From Anisodus tanguticus (Eukaryota > Streptophyta > Magnoliopsida > Solanales > Solanaceae): DNA of 64,000 nucleotides. Below the pieces are notes generated by a model. That model was not told where the DNA came from. It made no database searches and worked only from the letters and a program-made list of their open reading frames with translations. Position numbers and translations under genes: made by a program. This document shows, piece by piece, positions 9,500 through 18,663 of the stretch; the first letter of the stretch is position 1, and each line of letters begins with the position of its first letter. The stretch spans positions 24,495,001 to 24,559,000 of the forward strand of contig CM067542.1 of NCBI GenBank assembly GCA_034509755.1. The letters run 5' to 3'.

Positions 9500-11567
9500 T
9501 GGAGCCAAGTGCGATTACGTTTTTAAAAACTCACGGTAAAGAGATCATAGAAAAGGAAAGACATAAATACGAGCCTATAAGATCAAAACCTATTAAGGAA
9601 GAAAAACTTAAAGAAGTAAAGATGCCCGTAAAGGAAACAGAAAAAACGACTTATGAATACCTAAATCTAAGATTGGATAAACAAGAACGACATATTAATG
9701 AATTAAAATTAGAAAATTTAAATTTAAAATCAAGCGAAAATGCAGAATGGTATGACAAATACAAAAAGTATAAAAGAAAGCATAAGAATACGAATACTCT
9801 TCTAAAAGAAACAAAAGTAGAATTAAGAGAAACAAAGGAAGAATTAAAAGAAGTGAAACAAGAAGTACTAGAACTCAGAGAAGAAATACAAATCCTGAGA
9901 GAACAATTAGCGGAATTAAAAAATAAAAAGAAAAAAGTACCAAAGATAAGATTAAGTGATGAGACTGACTCAAGTAGCAGTAGTACAGATAATAATGAAC
10001 AACCTAGCCAAGAATTACAAGTAGTAGAATTCATAGAAGAAGAAGACTCCGAAGACACAGAAATAATAAAAGAAAATAACCAAATATTAGAAGCTTTACA
10101 CCACAGAAAAAGAGTAAATGCAATAATAGAAGAAGAACCAGATAGTGACATAGAAGATGATTACAATGGACCAATAGAAACGGAAATTGAATCGGAAAAT
10201 ATAATTAATGAAGATGCAGATGATTATCCGGAAGAAGACTTAATAGACCCTAATCTAGAAGTCATAAATAGAAGGACTACAAGATTACCAGATCATATAC
10301 CTGTAGGACAGCAAGCAGAATTTAAAGAGTTTGTAGGATCAATGACCCAAGGAGTAAATTATAACGGATATTTTCTAGAATTAAACAATGTGTATGATGA
10401 ACAAGAAATAGGAAGAAGAATTACAGACTGGAATCTAGGAATGTATATAGCATTAATGAATAGCACTCAGACAGAAAACCTAGATTACATGTATGATTTA
10501 ATATCTAAGACATTAATCGGAAAAGCAGCATATTGGATAGAATCAATAGCATATCAGCTAAGAGGAGAAGTTTTAAGCCATGCAACAGATTGGAAATCAA
10601 TGTTAATGATTTTTGATTTACTGTTAAAAAGAGAATTCTTAGGCGAAAAATGGTTAGTAGCCCGAGAAAATGTATTAGCAGAAAGAAAAACAGAGATTAT
10701 TATGAACCTGAATAATATGAGATGTTGTAAGATTAACAAATTGCCAGAATATACGATTAGCTTTAGTAAATTCTTTTATGAAGCTAGATTTTTACCAGAA
10801 GAAGGAATAATTTATCAACAGCTATATTATGATCATTTACCTATACCATATAATGTCGAGATATCAAAAGAATACGTACAGTTAGAACCTAAGGAAAACA
10901 CCCTAGGAGAAAGAATACGCGTCTTAAGAGCATATCTAATGAGAAAATGCGAAGAATATAGATTGCAGCAAAAGATTAAAAAAGATAAGAAAATAGGATT
11001 AAGAGAGATATGTGGATTTACAGAAAGAAGATTAATATTCGGATGCGATGATAAAAGGAAAGAAAAGAAGTATAGAAAACATAAAAAGCATAGAAAATAC
11101 AGGGATAAGTATGATGGAGACCATAGAGACAAGAAATATAAATATAAAAAGTATAAGAAAAGATCTTATTATAAACCTTATAAGAAAAAGAGGTTTAAAA
11201 GATATAGAAATAACCAAGATACAAGGAATAGATTCAGATATAAAAGAAAGTTTAGAAGAAGAAGAAATGTAAACCCTATAGAAGCAGATAAAACCAAGAC
11301 TAAAGAAGAAAAGGTTAAAGAATGTAAATGCTGGAATTGCAATGAAAAGGGACACTATGCAAATAAGTGCCCAAAGCTAAAGAAAGCAGGAGTAAAATAC
11401 ATAAATACAGAACAGTTTATAATGAGTTTACAACAGATTAAAGAAGATAATAATAAATGGTATGATTATGAAGACTTTTATGTTAGTGAAACGAGATGAA
11501 GAATCGAAACGAGAAAAAAGTAAGTTATATTAACCAACAATCAGATAGTGAAGATAGTTCTGAATAA
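9499..11567 (+). CDS. Viral ORF6, capsid protein with CCHC zinc knuckle (early stop at 11497-11499)
   Basis: Structural protein forming the viral capsid and binding nucleic acid. Residues 1-150 form a Lys/Glu-rich coiled coil. Residues 150-260 are strongly acidic with a serine run. Residues 265-510 form the capsid core (DWNLGMYIALMNS, ATDWKSMLMIFDLL). Residues 518-592 are almost all Lys/Arg/Tyr/His. A zinc knuckle CWNCNEKGHYANKC (CX2CX4HX4C) is at residues 611-624. A 666-aa frame is open from 9499 to 11499. An added base before 11499 replaces the acidic tail seen in the other copy (SETDEESETEK...), whose stop corresponds to 11565-11567. This is the best preserved capsid ORF in the window. ORF7 would start at 11569. 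Confidence 0.9.
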
Positions 11568-11610
11568 GATGAATACATTAGAAAGACAGAAAAGATAACT
11601 GAATGATTGC
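11568..11610. other. Inversion junction between plus- and minus-strand viral copies
   Basis: Plus-strand sequence follows the ORF6/ORF7 boundary (atgaatacattagaaagaca) to about 11600. It then continues as the reverse complement of the RNase H region (gaatgattgccattttctcc). The 101-aa-ORF genome copy shows both normal contexts, near 20790-20830 and 18735-18765. Two to four bases are shared at the join. Confidence 0.8.
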
Positions 11611-13370
11611 CATTTTCTCCTTTTATTCAGTTCTGGTAATGGATCTATTCTGTTTGTGATAAACGCCTTCACCCGAGTATTATCGGTTCTAACAATAAAC
11701 TTTCTTGGTAGTAAATGGTAATGAAATCTTTTAATTCCAAATTTTACTCGCCAATAATTCTTTTTCATTTATGTGATAATTCTTTTCATTTGGTTTCCAT
11801 GTTCCTCCTCCATATCCACAAATTAACATGTTTTCTTTATCAACATCTTCTTTATCATATGCTATTAGGACTGCTCCCCATCCTATGTCACTAGCATCCG
11901 TAAAGAGTTCTAATTGGTCTTGATCGGTTGGTACTCTGTGTTTTGGTAATGATTTTACCTTGTCCTTAATCTTGTTAATCGCCGGGTATGCTCTTCTTTC
12001 CATTCAAAGGTTACATCTTTTTTAATCAGATCTTGCAATGGTTTCCTTAGGTATGGTAGATCTTTTATATGATCTGCTGCATAGTTAATTACCCCAAGAA
12101 ACTTTGCACTTCTTTTTGTTTTCTAACCTTTCCTTAAAATTTTTAATCTTTGTTACCACATGTTCCCGTAATTGTATTCCCTCGCTATCCACAATGTAGC
12201 CTAGGAATTCAATAGTATTCTTGAATATTTCGATTTCTTTTCGGATAAAAGTATTCCATGTTGGTTAATTGTTTCAATGAATTGCTCTATATGTTTAATA
12301 TGATCTTCTAAGTCTGCTTTGTAAACTAATATATCATCAACACATATGATACAAAAGTCGCAAGCTTTCTAAACACTTGATCCATTCTTCTTTGAAAGAT
12401 TTGCGGTGCATTTTTTAATCCCATTGGTAGTACATTCCATTCATAGTGTCCTTGAGGGGCACCGAATGTGTTAAAGGTTTAGATTCGTTAGTCAATTTAA
12501 TCGCCAAAATCCACTTTTACGGTCGAATTTTTGAACCATTTTTTATTTCCTAATATGTTAATGAGATTTCTTTTATAGGGTAGAAAGTATCCATCAAAAA
12601 TAGTCTTTTTATTCAATTCTCGATAATCAATTACTAATCGGCTTTTCCTCGCTTTAGCTCATTATGTTTCCTTACTAAAAGGTGGGCTACTATGAGGACT
12701 CTTACTCTCTCTTATTACCTTCATATCTAATAGTTCTTTAATCTGCATTTCGAATTCTTTTTGATCCGTTGGGCTATATCTTATGGGTTTTGTTCTAACT
12801 AAATCACTTGAATCTATTAATTTTATTTCTCCATATATCTTTTCCTTTTCCCAAAGTTGCATTGGATTTTCTCCAAAGTTTCTTTTTAACATTCCTAAAT
12901 ACTTCTCTTTTAAAAGCTCTAAATTATTATTTCGTTCCATTTTAATCGTACACAATCTAATGGTATTGACTGGTAATATTCTTTTTAGTACAATCCATTT
13001 ATTATAGGGGGATTGTAGACAAAATGTATTCTTATTAATCACTTGAGTTTTGAAATAATCTAGGAAGTTGTTTCCTAATAAAACTTGTTGTTTCATATTG
13101 TCTAGTTGGTATACGATTGGTATTTTGAAAATAGTTTTTCCTAATACAATTTCTCATATTTTCTCGAAACACGCAATTATATCTAATTCTTTAGATTGCT
13201 CATTAAATCGATACCTTAGCTCTATGGATTCTAGATCTTTTCCATCTATGTGATTCTAATACATCTTTTCTAGCTAAGCATATATCTGCTCCACTATCAA
13301 TGAATATCTTTTGCTTAAGCATTTTATTCGGTTTATATTCTATATGGGCTTCTATATGTATTGCTACCAT
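11601..13370 (-). pseudogene. Viral ORF8 polyprotein (PR-RT-RNase H), copy 1, truncated and frameshifted
   Basis: The start is at 13370 (ATG, minus). Order: aspartic protease, reverse transcriptase, RNase H. The protein stops at the inversion point within RNase H, just after the KRRKWQSF segment, so the last ~40 residues are missing. Open pieces are 12662-13096 (protease end and RT start), 11731-12003 and 11541-11768. Many small indels break the frame. Nearly all lie at sites that read CTG or CAG in the copy at 18653-20512, so part of the damage may be consensus error rather than mutation. Confidence 0.85.
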
Positions 13371-13449
13371 TTAATCAGGTTCATCTAATCTTCTGTTGAG
13401 TTCTTCATCTTGTTCGTATTCCTGCACTTCCTGTCTAATCTCTTCATTT
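13371..13449 (-). pseudogene. ORF7 C-terminal remnant
   Basis: The last ~26 codons of ORF7 (acidic, ending before the pol ATG). They are joined on their 5' side to the ORF5 start by a deletion. The complete form is at 20513-20830. Confidence 0.65.
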
Positions 13450-13454
13450 CGCAT
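13450..13454. other. Microhomology scar of a 2.7-kb internal deletion (ORF5-ORF7)
   Basis: The five bases cgcat are shared by both sides. In the complete copy they occur at 20592-20596 (ORF7) and 23302-23306 (ORF5 start). The intervening 2710 bp, with most of ORF5, all of ORF6 and most of ORF7, are absent here. Confidence 0.85.
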
Positions 13455-13476
13455 TTATTTTTTCGTTATTACTCAT
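13455..13476 (-). pseudogene. ORF5 start remnant
   Basis: The first seven codons of ORF5, from the ATG at 13476. The rest is removed by the deletion. Confidence 0.6.
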
Positions 13477-13699
13477 AATCAGGGTTGTTTATTCATTTCT
13501 TCCATCCGTTACCTACGTCTATCCATATCTTACTAAACCTTTCGCATTGTTTTTCCAGCTGCTCTATGTCTTTTTCTAATTTCATTTCTTTGGTGCTGTA
13601 CTCTAGGTATTTTAGCTGGCTGAATATTTCTCCTGACAAGGCCGTCTTTATAGTCTTTAATTTCTGTTTCTTCTTTATTATTTTTAACTGTATATTCAT
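13469..13699 (-). pseudogene. Viral ORF4, copy 1, with premature stop
   Basis: The same 76-codon ORF as 23321-23551. The frame is open from 13699 to a TGA at 13493-13495. The other copies have an Arg codon (CGA) there, so this is a CpG-type C-to-T transition that removes the last eight residues. The original stop is at 13469-13471. Function unknown. Confidence 0.65.
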
Positions 13700-14966
13700 A
13701 TTTTATTGATGAATCTGGTTTTACCTTGATCATTAATTTCTATTCCGTTATTGTTTATCTTATAACTAATCATAGATAAAAAATCACTTCCTAATAATAA
13801 TTCATTTAAGCTATCATATTCTATTACTCCAATATTAATCTTATATTCTAAGTCTTGGATCTTAAATCTTAAATTTACACTTTTAGTGATTATTATTTCT
13901 CTTTCATTTTCTCGGGTAATTATAAGTCTGTGGTTCTATTATACGCACTCGTTTTCATTAATCTTGTTTATATGTATAAAACTTTTAATTGCTCCGGTAT
14001 TTATTTCGCTATTCCATCCATAGTAATCATATTTTTGAATATTATAACTTTGATTTTTAATCTATTACTATCTACGTTTATTAAGTCGATAGTTCTAGGT
14101 TCTATTCTGGGTAAACTATGTAATGATTCTCTAGTTATGCTTAGTCTTGATCCATCTATTCTTGGAATTAGTCTTTTTGACGGTGTCATCGTTCTGGTTT
14201 TAAAATCCATGAATATTTCTTCTGGTATAGTCATCTTAGAGTTTTCCTTATGCTTTATCTGCTCAAGTATTTCTTTATACATTCTTGGTACTATTATATT
14301 CATTTCATGTTGTTTTCTTATATGATGGTTTCCTGTTAAGGCGTATATCATTTTAGTCTCTATACTCATTACTTTGCTTCCTGGTGGCATTTCTATTCCA
14401 TCTAATTTGTAATATAACGTTAAAGCTAAATCTTTATGTTCGTCTTTTAGCGATACACTAAAGTCGGTTGTATAGTAAATTTTAACTTCGATATATTAAA
14501 TTTCCTTTAATTACGATATTAATGCATCTTGCAAATTTCCTAGTATTCTGTCATCTAATACATATATATGTATGGGTGTATCTATGTTCTTTTGAAAGTA
14601 TGCTTTTATCGTAAACTCTACTCCTCCAAAGTAAATATTTCTATATTTCTTTGCTTCTTTAGTCGATAGTTTGGCTAATTCTCTTTTTATTACTTCATCA
14701 CTTATCAAATTAATCTTAGTTTTTCCATTTGTACTCGTTGTATCAATTATATTTTCATGTTTATGGGCGATATATCTTATTTCCATATTTCTCTCAAACC
14801 ATTTTGTTTTAAATATTTTCTTTACTGATACTTCATCTCTTTCTTCTTGAATCTTTTGATAAATATCAGGTCTAAAACTTAATGTTTGGCTGGTTCCTCC
14901 TTCATAAGTATTCATTTGATAGTAAAGGTCTTTAGGTTCTAATTTATTCTCCTTTTCTTTATCCAT
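13696..14966 (-). pseudogene. Viral ORF3 movement protein, copy 1, frameshifted
   Basis: Open pieces are 14511-14966 (N-terminus with the 30K core, IYFGGVEFTIKAYF) and 14001-14390 (middle); the tail to 13696 is in further frames. A break near 14500 separates the first two pieces. Another near 13995 shortens the following strand. The ORF3 start overlaps the ORF2 stop. The retropepsin-like tail (LLLGSDFL) is present. See 7567-8839 for function. Confidence 0.8.
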
Positions 14967-15333
14967 ATTTTAGCAAATTAATATAGCGATATTGTTCCGT
15001 TATAATCTCTTTTAATTCTCTAATTTCATTTTCATTTTTTATCTGATCTTCTAATTTCTGTGTATTAATCTTTTCGATTTCATCTTCCTTTTGCCTAATT
15101 CTCTCTTCTCTTAGGACTGATAAATTTCGTAAAAATACAATTTTTTCCTCTAATTTGTTTATCGTTATATGATTGTCTAATAGTTGCTGATCTTTTTCTT
15201 CAATTATCTTTACTCCTATTCTACAACTCATAATACGCTGGTTTATATCTCTATTATATGTAAGTGGTTTCTCTGCTATTCTTTCTAACTGTACCTTCTG
15301 TTCTTGTTGTTGTGTTAATCTACTTTCATCCAT
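14959..15333 (-). CDS. Viral ORF2 coiled-coil protein, copy 1, intact
   Basis: A complete 124-aa frame, differing at only a couple of residues from the plus-strand copy at 7200-7574. It has the same overlaps with ORF1 and ORF3. The near identity points to recent duplication of the viral copies. Function unknown. Confidence 0.7.
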   Translation of the reverse strand: MDESRLTQQQEQKVQLERIAEKPLTYNRDINQRIMSCRIGVKIIEEKDQQLLDNHITINKLEEKIVFLRNLSVLREERIRQKEDEIEKINTQKLEDQIKNENEIRELKEIITEQYRYINLLKYG

Positions 15334-15691
15334 AGTGCGCTATTTCCATTCTTAAATCTGATTTTATATTTTCTATAAATTCATTTATTTCATAAATCCG
15401 AGTATTTATTCCTACTAATATTCTATATGCTCGTATCTTTTCATCAAGTATTTCTATATTTTTATTATCGTTTTCTCGTTCTTAACATATCTATCTCAAA
15501 ACTACTCCATTTTCTATTATCCTTAACATATCTATTTCGGCTATTCTATTATTTATTATCATTTTATCTTGGGCTTCAATTATTATTAAATTCTCGCTTC
15601 TTAACTTTAATAATGATCGTCTCATTTTTCTAGATCTCCATAAAATCTGATTTAACATTCTAACTTGTCTAAACGATGGATGTTTTTTCAT
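15326..15691 (-). pseudogene. Viral ORF1, copy 1, frameshifted
   Basis: The ATG at 15691 follows the PBS by about 30 bp. The first ~65 codons are open (MKKHPSFRQVRMLN start). The frame breaks near 15495 and the second part continues to the TGA overlapping ORF2. Function unknown. Confidence 0.6.
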
Positions 15692-15718
15692 TTTTTCAAA
15701 CACTTGTTCTAATTACAA

Positions 15719-15730
15719 GCTCTGATACCA
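15719..15730 (-). promoter_or_regulatory. tRNA-Met primer binding site (copy 1)
   Basis: A perfect TGGTATCAGAGC on the minus strand, between leader unit b and ORF1. Confidence 0.9.
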
Positions 15731-16433
15731 ATTTCTGATCGGACTGATCTGCGGATCTTTTCATCATCTATATACCCCTAGAGGCTAAAACATAGATGGT
15801 AATCTGTTTAATCAAACTTTTTTCAGAGTTAATCGAATGATAATCAGGTACTAATCTAAGTGATAATCTCAAACTCAATTTCATTTTTTAATAATCAAGT
15901 CTATAATCTCCTATCAACCATCAAACATCAGCAGTATAATCTATATCAATCATCTTAACAGTATAATCATAATCTAATATCAACATCTAAGTATCATAAC
16001 AACGAGATAATATACTTATCCAAATAATAATTAGAAACACATGGTCTAAGCACATACCGCTGAGCAGATAATCGATCACCGAAGTAGTCTCACCCTCCTA
16101 TGGCTGTATTTTCCCCTTTGCCTTCCGCCGCGGGTACTTCTTTCGCCGGGAGCACGGGAGTTCGATTACGGGTATCCTCTCGATCGTCTTCTCGCCGGTG
16201 TTGTGCTCTTACCAGTATGGTTCTAATCATAAATTATCAAAGTATATAATCTGTGTTCTTATAATACTCTTAGTTGATATAAGATTAATCTTAAGTTGTT
16301 CTTTGGATTGATATTCAATTATTCTTATGATGTTCTTTTGTGATATCGGATTATAGACTAAAGGGTGATTTAGCTAAACATTGAGAGTATTGTTAAGAAT
16401 TTTTGTATTCCTCAATTTTTTGAATGACCCTTC
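15731..16433 (-). repeat. Leader unit b (703 bp), adjacent to the PBS
   Basis: Second of two tandem leader copies on the minus strand. It runs from gaaggg at 16433 to the base before the PBS. Unit length and junction match the plus-strand array. Confidence 0.9.
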
Positions 16434-17136
16434 AATTTCTGATCGGACTGATCTGTGGATCTTTTCATCATCTATATACCCCTAGAGGCTAGAACATAGA
16501 TGGTAATCTGTTTAATCAAACTTTTTTCAGAGTTAATCGAATGATAATCAGGTACTAATCTAAGTGATAATCTCAAACTCAATTTCATTTTTTAATAATC
16601 AAGTCTATAATCTCCTATCAGCCATCAAACATCAGCAGTATAATCTATATCAATCATCGGAACAGTATAATCATAATCTAATATCAACATCTAAGTATCA
16701 TAACAACGAGATAATATACTTATCCAAATCATAATTAGAAACACATGGTCTAAGCACATACCTCGAGCGGATAATCGGATCACCGAAGTAGTCTCACCCT
16801 CCTATGGCTGTATTTTCCCCTTTGCCTTCCGCCGCGGGTACTTCTTTCGCACGGGAGCCAGGGTTCGATTACGGGTATCCTCTCGATCGTCTTCTCACCG
16901 GTGTTGTGCTCTTACCAGTATGGTTCTAATCATAAATTATCAAAGTATATAATCTGTGTTCTTATAATACTCTTAGTTGATATAAGATTAATCTTAAGTT
17001 GTTCTTTGGATTGATATTCAATTATTCTTATGATGTTCTTTTGTGATATCGGATTATAGACTAAAGGGTGGTTTAGCTAAACATTGAGAGTATTGTTAAG
17101 AATTTTTGTATTCCTCAACTTTTCGAATGACCCTTC
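16434..17136 (-). repeat. Leader unit a (703 bp), adjacent to the promoter
   Basis: First of two tandem leader copies. It starts at 17136, 17 bp downstream of the end of the TATATAAGG box, and ends with gatcagaaatt joined to gaaggg of unit b. Confidence 0.9.
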
Positions 17137-17152
17137 GTCTTGACAAGAGGCT

Positions 17153-17161
17153 CCTTATATA
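17153..17161 (-). promoter_or_regulatory. TATA box (minus-strand copy)
   Basis: TATATAAGG on the minus strand, with the same spacing to the leader start as at 2541. Confidence 0.85.
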
Positions 17162-17678
17162 GATAACCTCGACTATTCACTATTCATCACTTTTTAAAAG
17201 TAAACAGTATTACTTTTTCAAAAGTCGTAAAGTAATGTGATAATCAAACAAGAATCGGACAAAATACTTTTACAAAAGTCCTAAAGGCTACAATTTCTAC
17301 AGTGCCTTGTCTGCTCCTTTTCGTAAAGTTGTTTTGTCGTGTAGTCTTCTGCTTTCCAAAAAGTCGTGAAGGCAACAGTGCCTGTCTGCTACTTTCCGTA
17401 AAGCTGTTTTGTCAGGATTTAGTTATTTTGTCAGCTGTCCACTCTGCCTTTGGCGTTATCTGGCGATTTGTTCAGTTGTCATAATCTGGCATGACTTTCT
17501 GTGAGAAATGTCATTTTCTTGTCGGGCTGCTTTTCTGTTTATTACTTTCCAGCTGTCCGGTTGGTAATCTTTTGGAAATATCTGTTGGGGATATTCGGTG
17601 GTATTCAATTTTAATCATCTTTTGGGCCGTAAGGCCATAATCATGTTGGGCACTAAGGCCTCTTTTATTTGGGCTTTC

Positions 17679-17694
17679 TGTAGTTTAAACTACA
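17679..17694 (-). promoter_or_regulatory. Stem-loop III, perfect 16-bp palindrome
   Basis: TGTAGTTTAAACTACA, fully self-complementary, in the cccaa...gaaagccc context shared by stem-loops I and II. Confidence 0.6.
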
Positions 17695-17815
17695 TTGGGC
17701 CATATTCTTTTGGGTTTGTTATGACCTCTTTTCTGCGTTAACAGTAGTTAATCAGTTTTTGGGTCGTGAGACCATAATCTTTGGGCTATAAGGCCATAAT
17801 TTTTTCGGGCTTTAC

Positions 17816-17834
17816 CGTAGTATGAAACACTACG
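17816..17834 (-). promoter_or_regulatory. Stem-loop II (minus-strand copy)
   Basis: CGTAGT and ACTACG arms with a 7-nt loop; both arms identical to 1857-1875. Confidence 0.6.
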
Positions 17835-17908
17835 TTGGGCCATAATCTGTTGGGTCGCTATGGACCTCTTTTCCTGGATCACCAGTATTATAATCTTTTG
17901 GGCTTTAC

Positions 17909-17927
17909 CATAGTATAAAACACTATG
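17909..17927 (-). promoter_or_regulatory. Stem-loop I (minus-strand copy)
   Basis: CATAGT and ACTATG arms with a 7-nt loop; identical to 1774-1792. Confidence 0.6.
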
Positions 17928-18140
17928 TTGGGCCATAATCTGTTGGATCACTGTGGATCTCTTTCCCCGGGTTACCAGTGTGATAATCATTTGGGCTGTG
18001 AAGCCATAATCTTTTCAGGCCATAAGGCCTTTCTTCTCCAGGGATTACATTGTTCCTGCAAAAATAATCTATTTTCCCTCCTTATTCAAAAGGATCAGGA
18101 TATAATCAAAATACATTTTGATTCTTTTTATAGTAATCAT

Positions 18141-18446
18141 CTAGTAATGTGATGAGTAGTCTTTGAGTATCCAATCGACAACTCGTATGCTAGTTTCTTT
18201 CCCATTTATTAGATATTTAATATAATCTATAGTCCGATAAATGCTAATCATTTTATTCACTATTACTTGTCTGACGATTATGTTGCCTTGATTATCTAGT
18301 AATTCAGATGGCTTCATTTCGTCGTAATAGAGTAATTCTTTCCTGGCTATCCTTAGTTTTTCACAAAGGACATTCCTTTCAATGATATATTGCAACCTGT
18401 CTCTATTCAATTCTCTGATTTGGTTGAATGAAGGATAGGTTTTCAT
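18141..18446 (-). CDS. 101-aa ORF in the alternative post-pol module, ORF1-like start
   Basis: An intact 101-aa frame found only in this copy. It starts MKTYPSFNQIRELN, closely resembling the ORF1 start MKKHPSFRQVRMLN, and is helical and charged throughout. A later part (VNKMISIYRTIDYI) loosely matches ORF1 (DKMIINNRIAEIDM). It occupies the place where the plus-strand copy has the ~340-codon candidate transactivator. It could be an ORF1 paralogue, or ORF1 of a related virus acquired by recombination. Function unknown. Confidence 0.5.
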   Translation of the reverse strand: MKTYPSFNQIRELNRDRLQYIIERNVLCEKLRIARKELLYYDEMKPSELLDNQGNIIVRQVIVNKMISIYRTIDYIKYLINGKETSIRVVDWILKDYSSHY

Positions 18447-18469
18447 ACTGATCTTTTGCTGCTACTAAT

Positions 18470-18588
18470 CTTGAGATGTTTCCTTAGCCTGCTGCTGCAT
18501 AAAACATCATGGTTAATTATAAACATTAATAATATAATCTTGAGATCTTTCCTCAGCTTGCTGCTGCATAAAATATCATAGTTAATTA
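18470..18588 (-). repeat. Imperfect 50-bp direct repeat
   Basis: Positions 18470-18519 and 18539-18588 are two copies of a 50-bp sequence, each with a gctgctgcataaaa core followed by atcat(g/a)gttaatta. They lie between pol and the 101-aa ORF and mark rearranged DNA. No gene is seen in 18447-18612. Confidence 0.75.
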
Positions 18589-18612
18589 GATAATCTTTAT
18601 TAGTTTTCTTGG

Positions 18613-18663
18613 CTATAATTCCTTGGCCATGTATTCTTCAAAGTCTTTGCTGTTAATTGACAT
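18613..18663 (-). pseudogene. Stub of the post-pol ORF (16 codons)
   Basis: The ATG at 18663 overlaps the pol stop exactly as the ATG at 559 does on the plus strand. It encodes SINSKDFEEYMAKEL-type residues matching the start of the plus-strand ORF9, then reaches a stop. The rest of that ORF is absent from this copy. Confidence 0.55.

Larger units (their letters stand above)
17137..18140 (-). promoter_or_regulatory. Viral intergenic region and promoter (copy on minus strand)
   Basis: Homologous to 1600-2565 of the plus strand, including the promoter-proximal motifs and the GGCC-rich repeats with three stem-loops. The match starts at the shared sequence gatccttttgaataaggagg near 18075-18095. 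Between 18096 and 18140 the DNA already differs from the plus-strand copy. Confidence 0.8.

Noticed and set aside
9651..11355. Ser/Phe/Ile-rich minus-strand ORFs opposite the capsid gene
   Set aside because: They are reverse-frame shadows of an AT-rich, Lys/Glu-rich coding sequence. The same holds for 21042-22660 on the plus strand.
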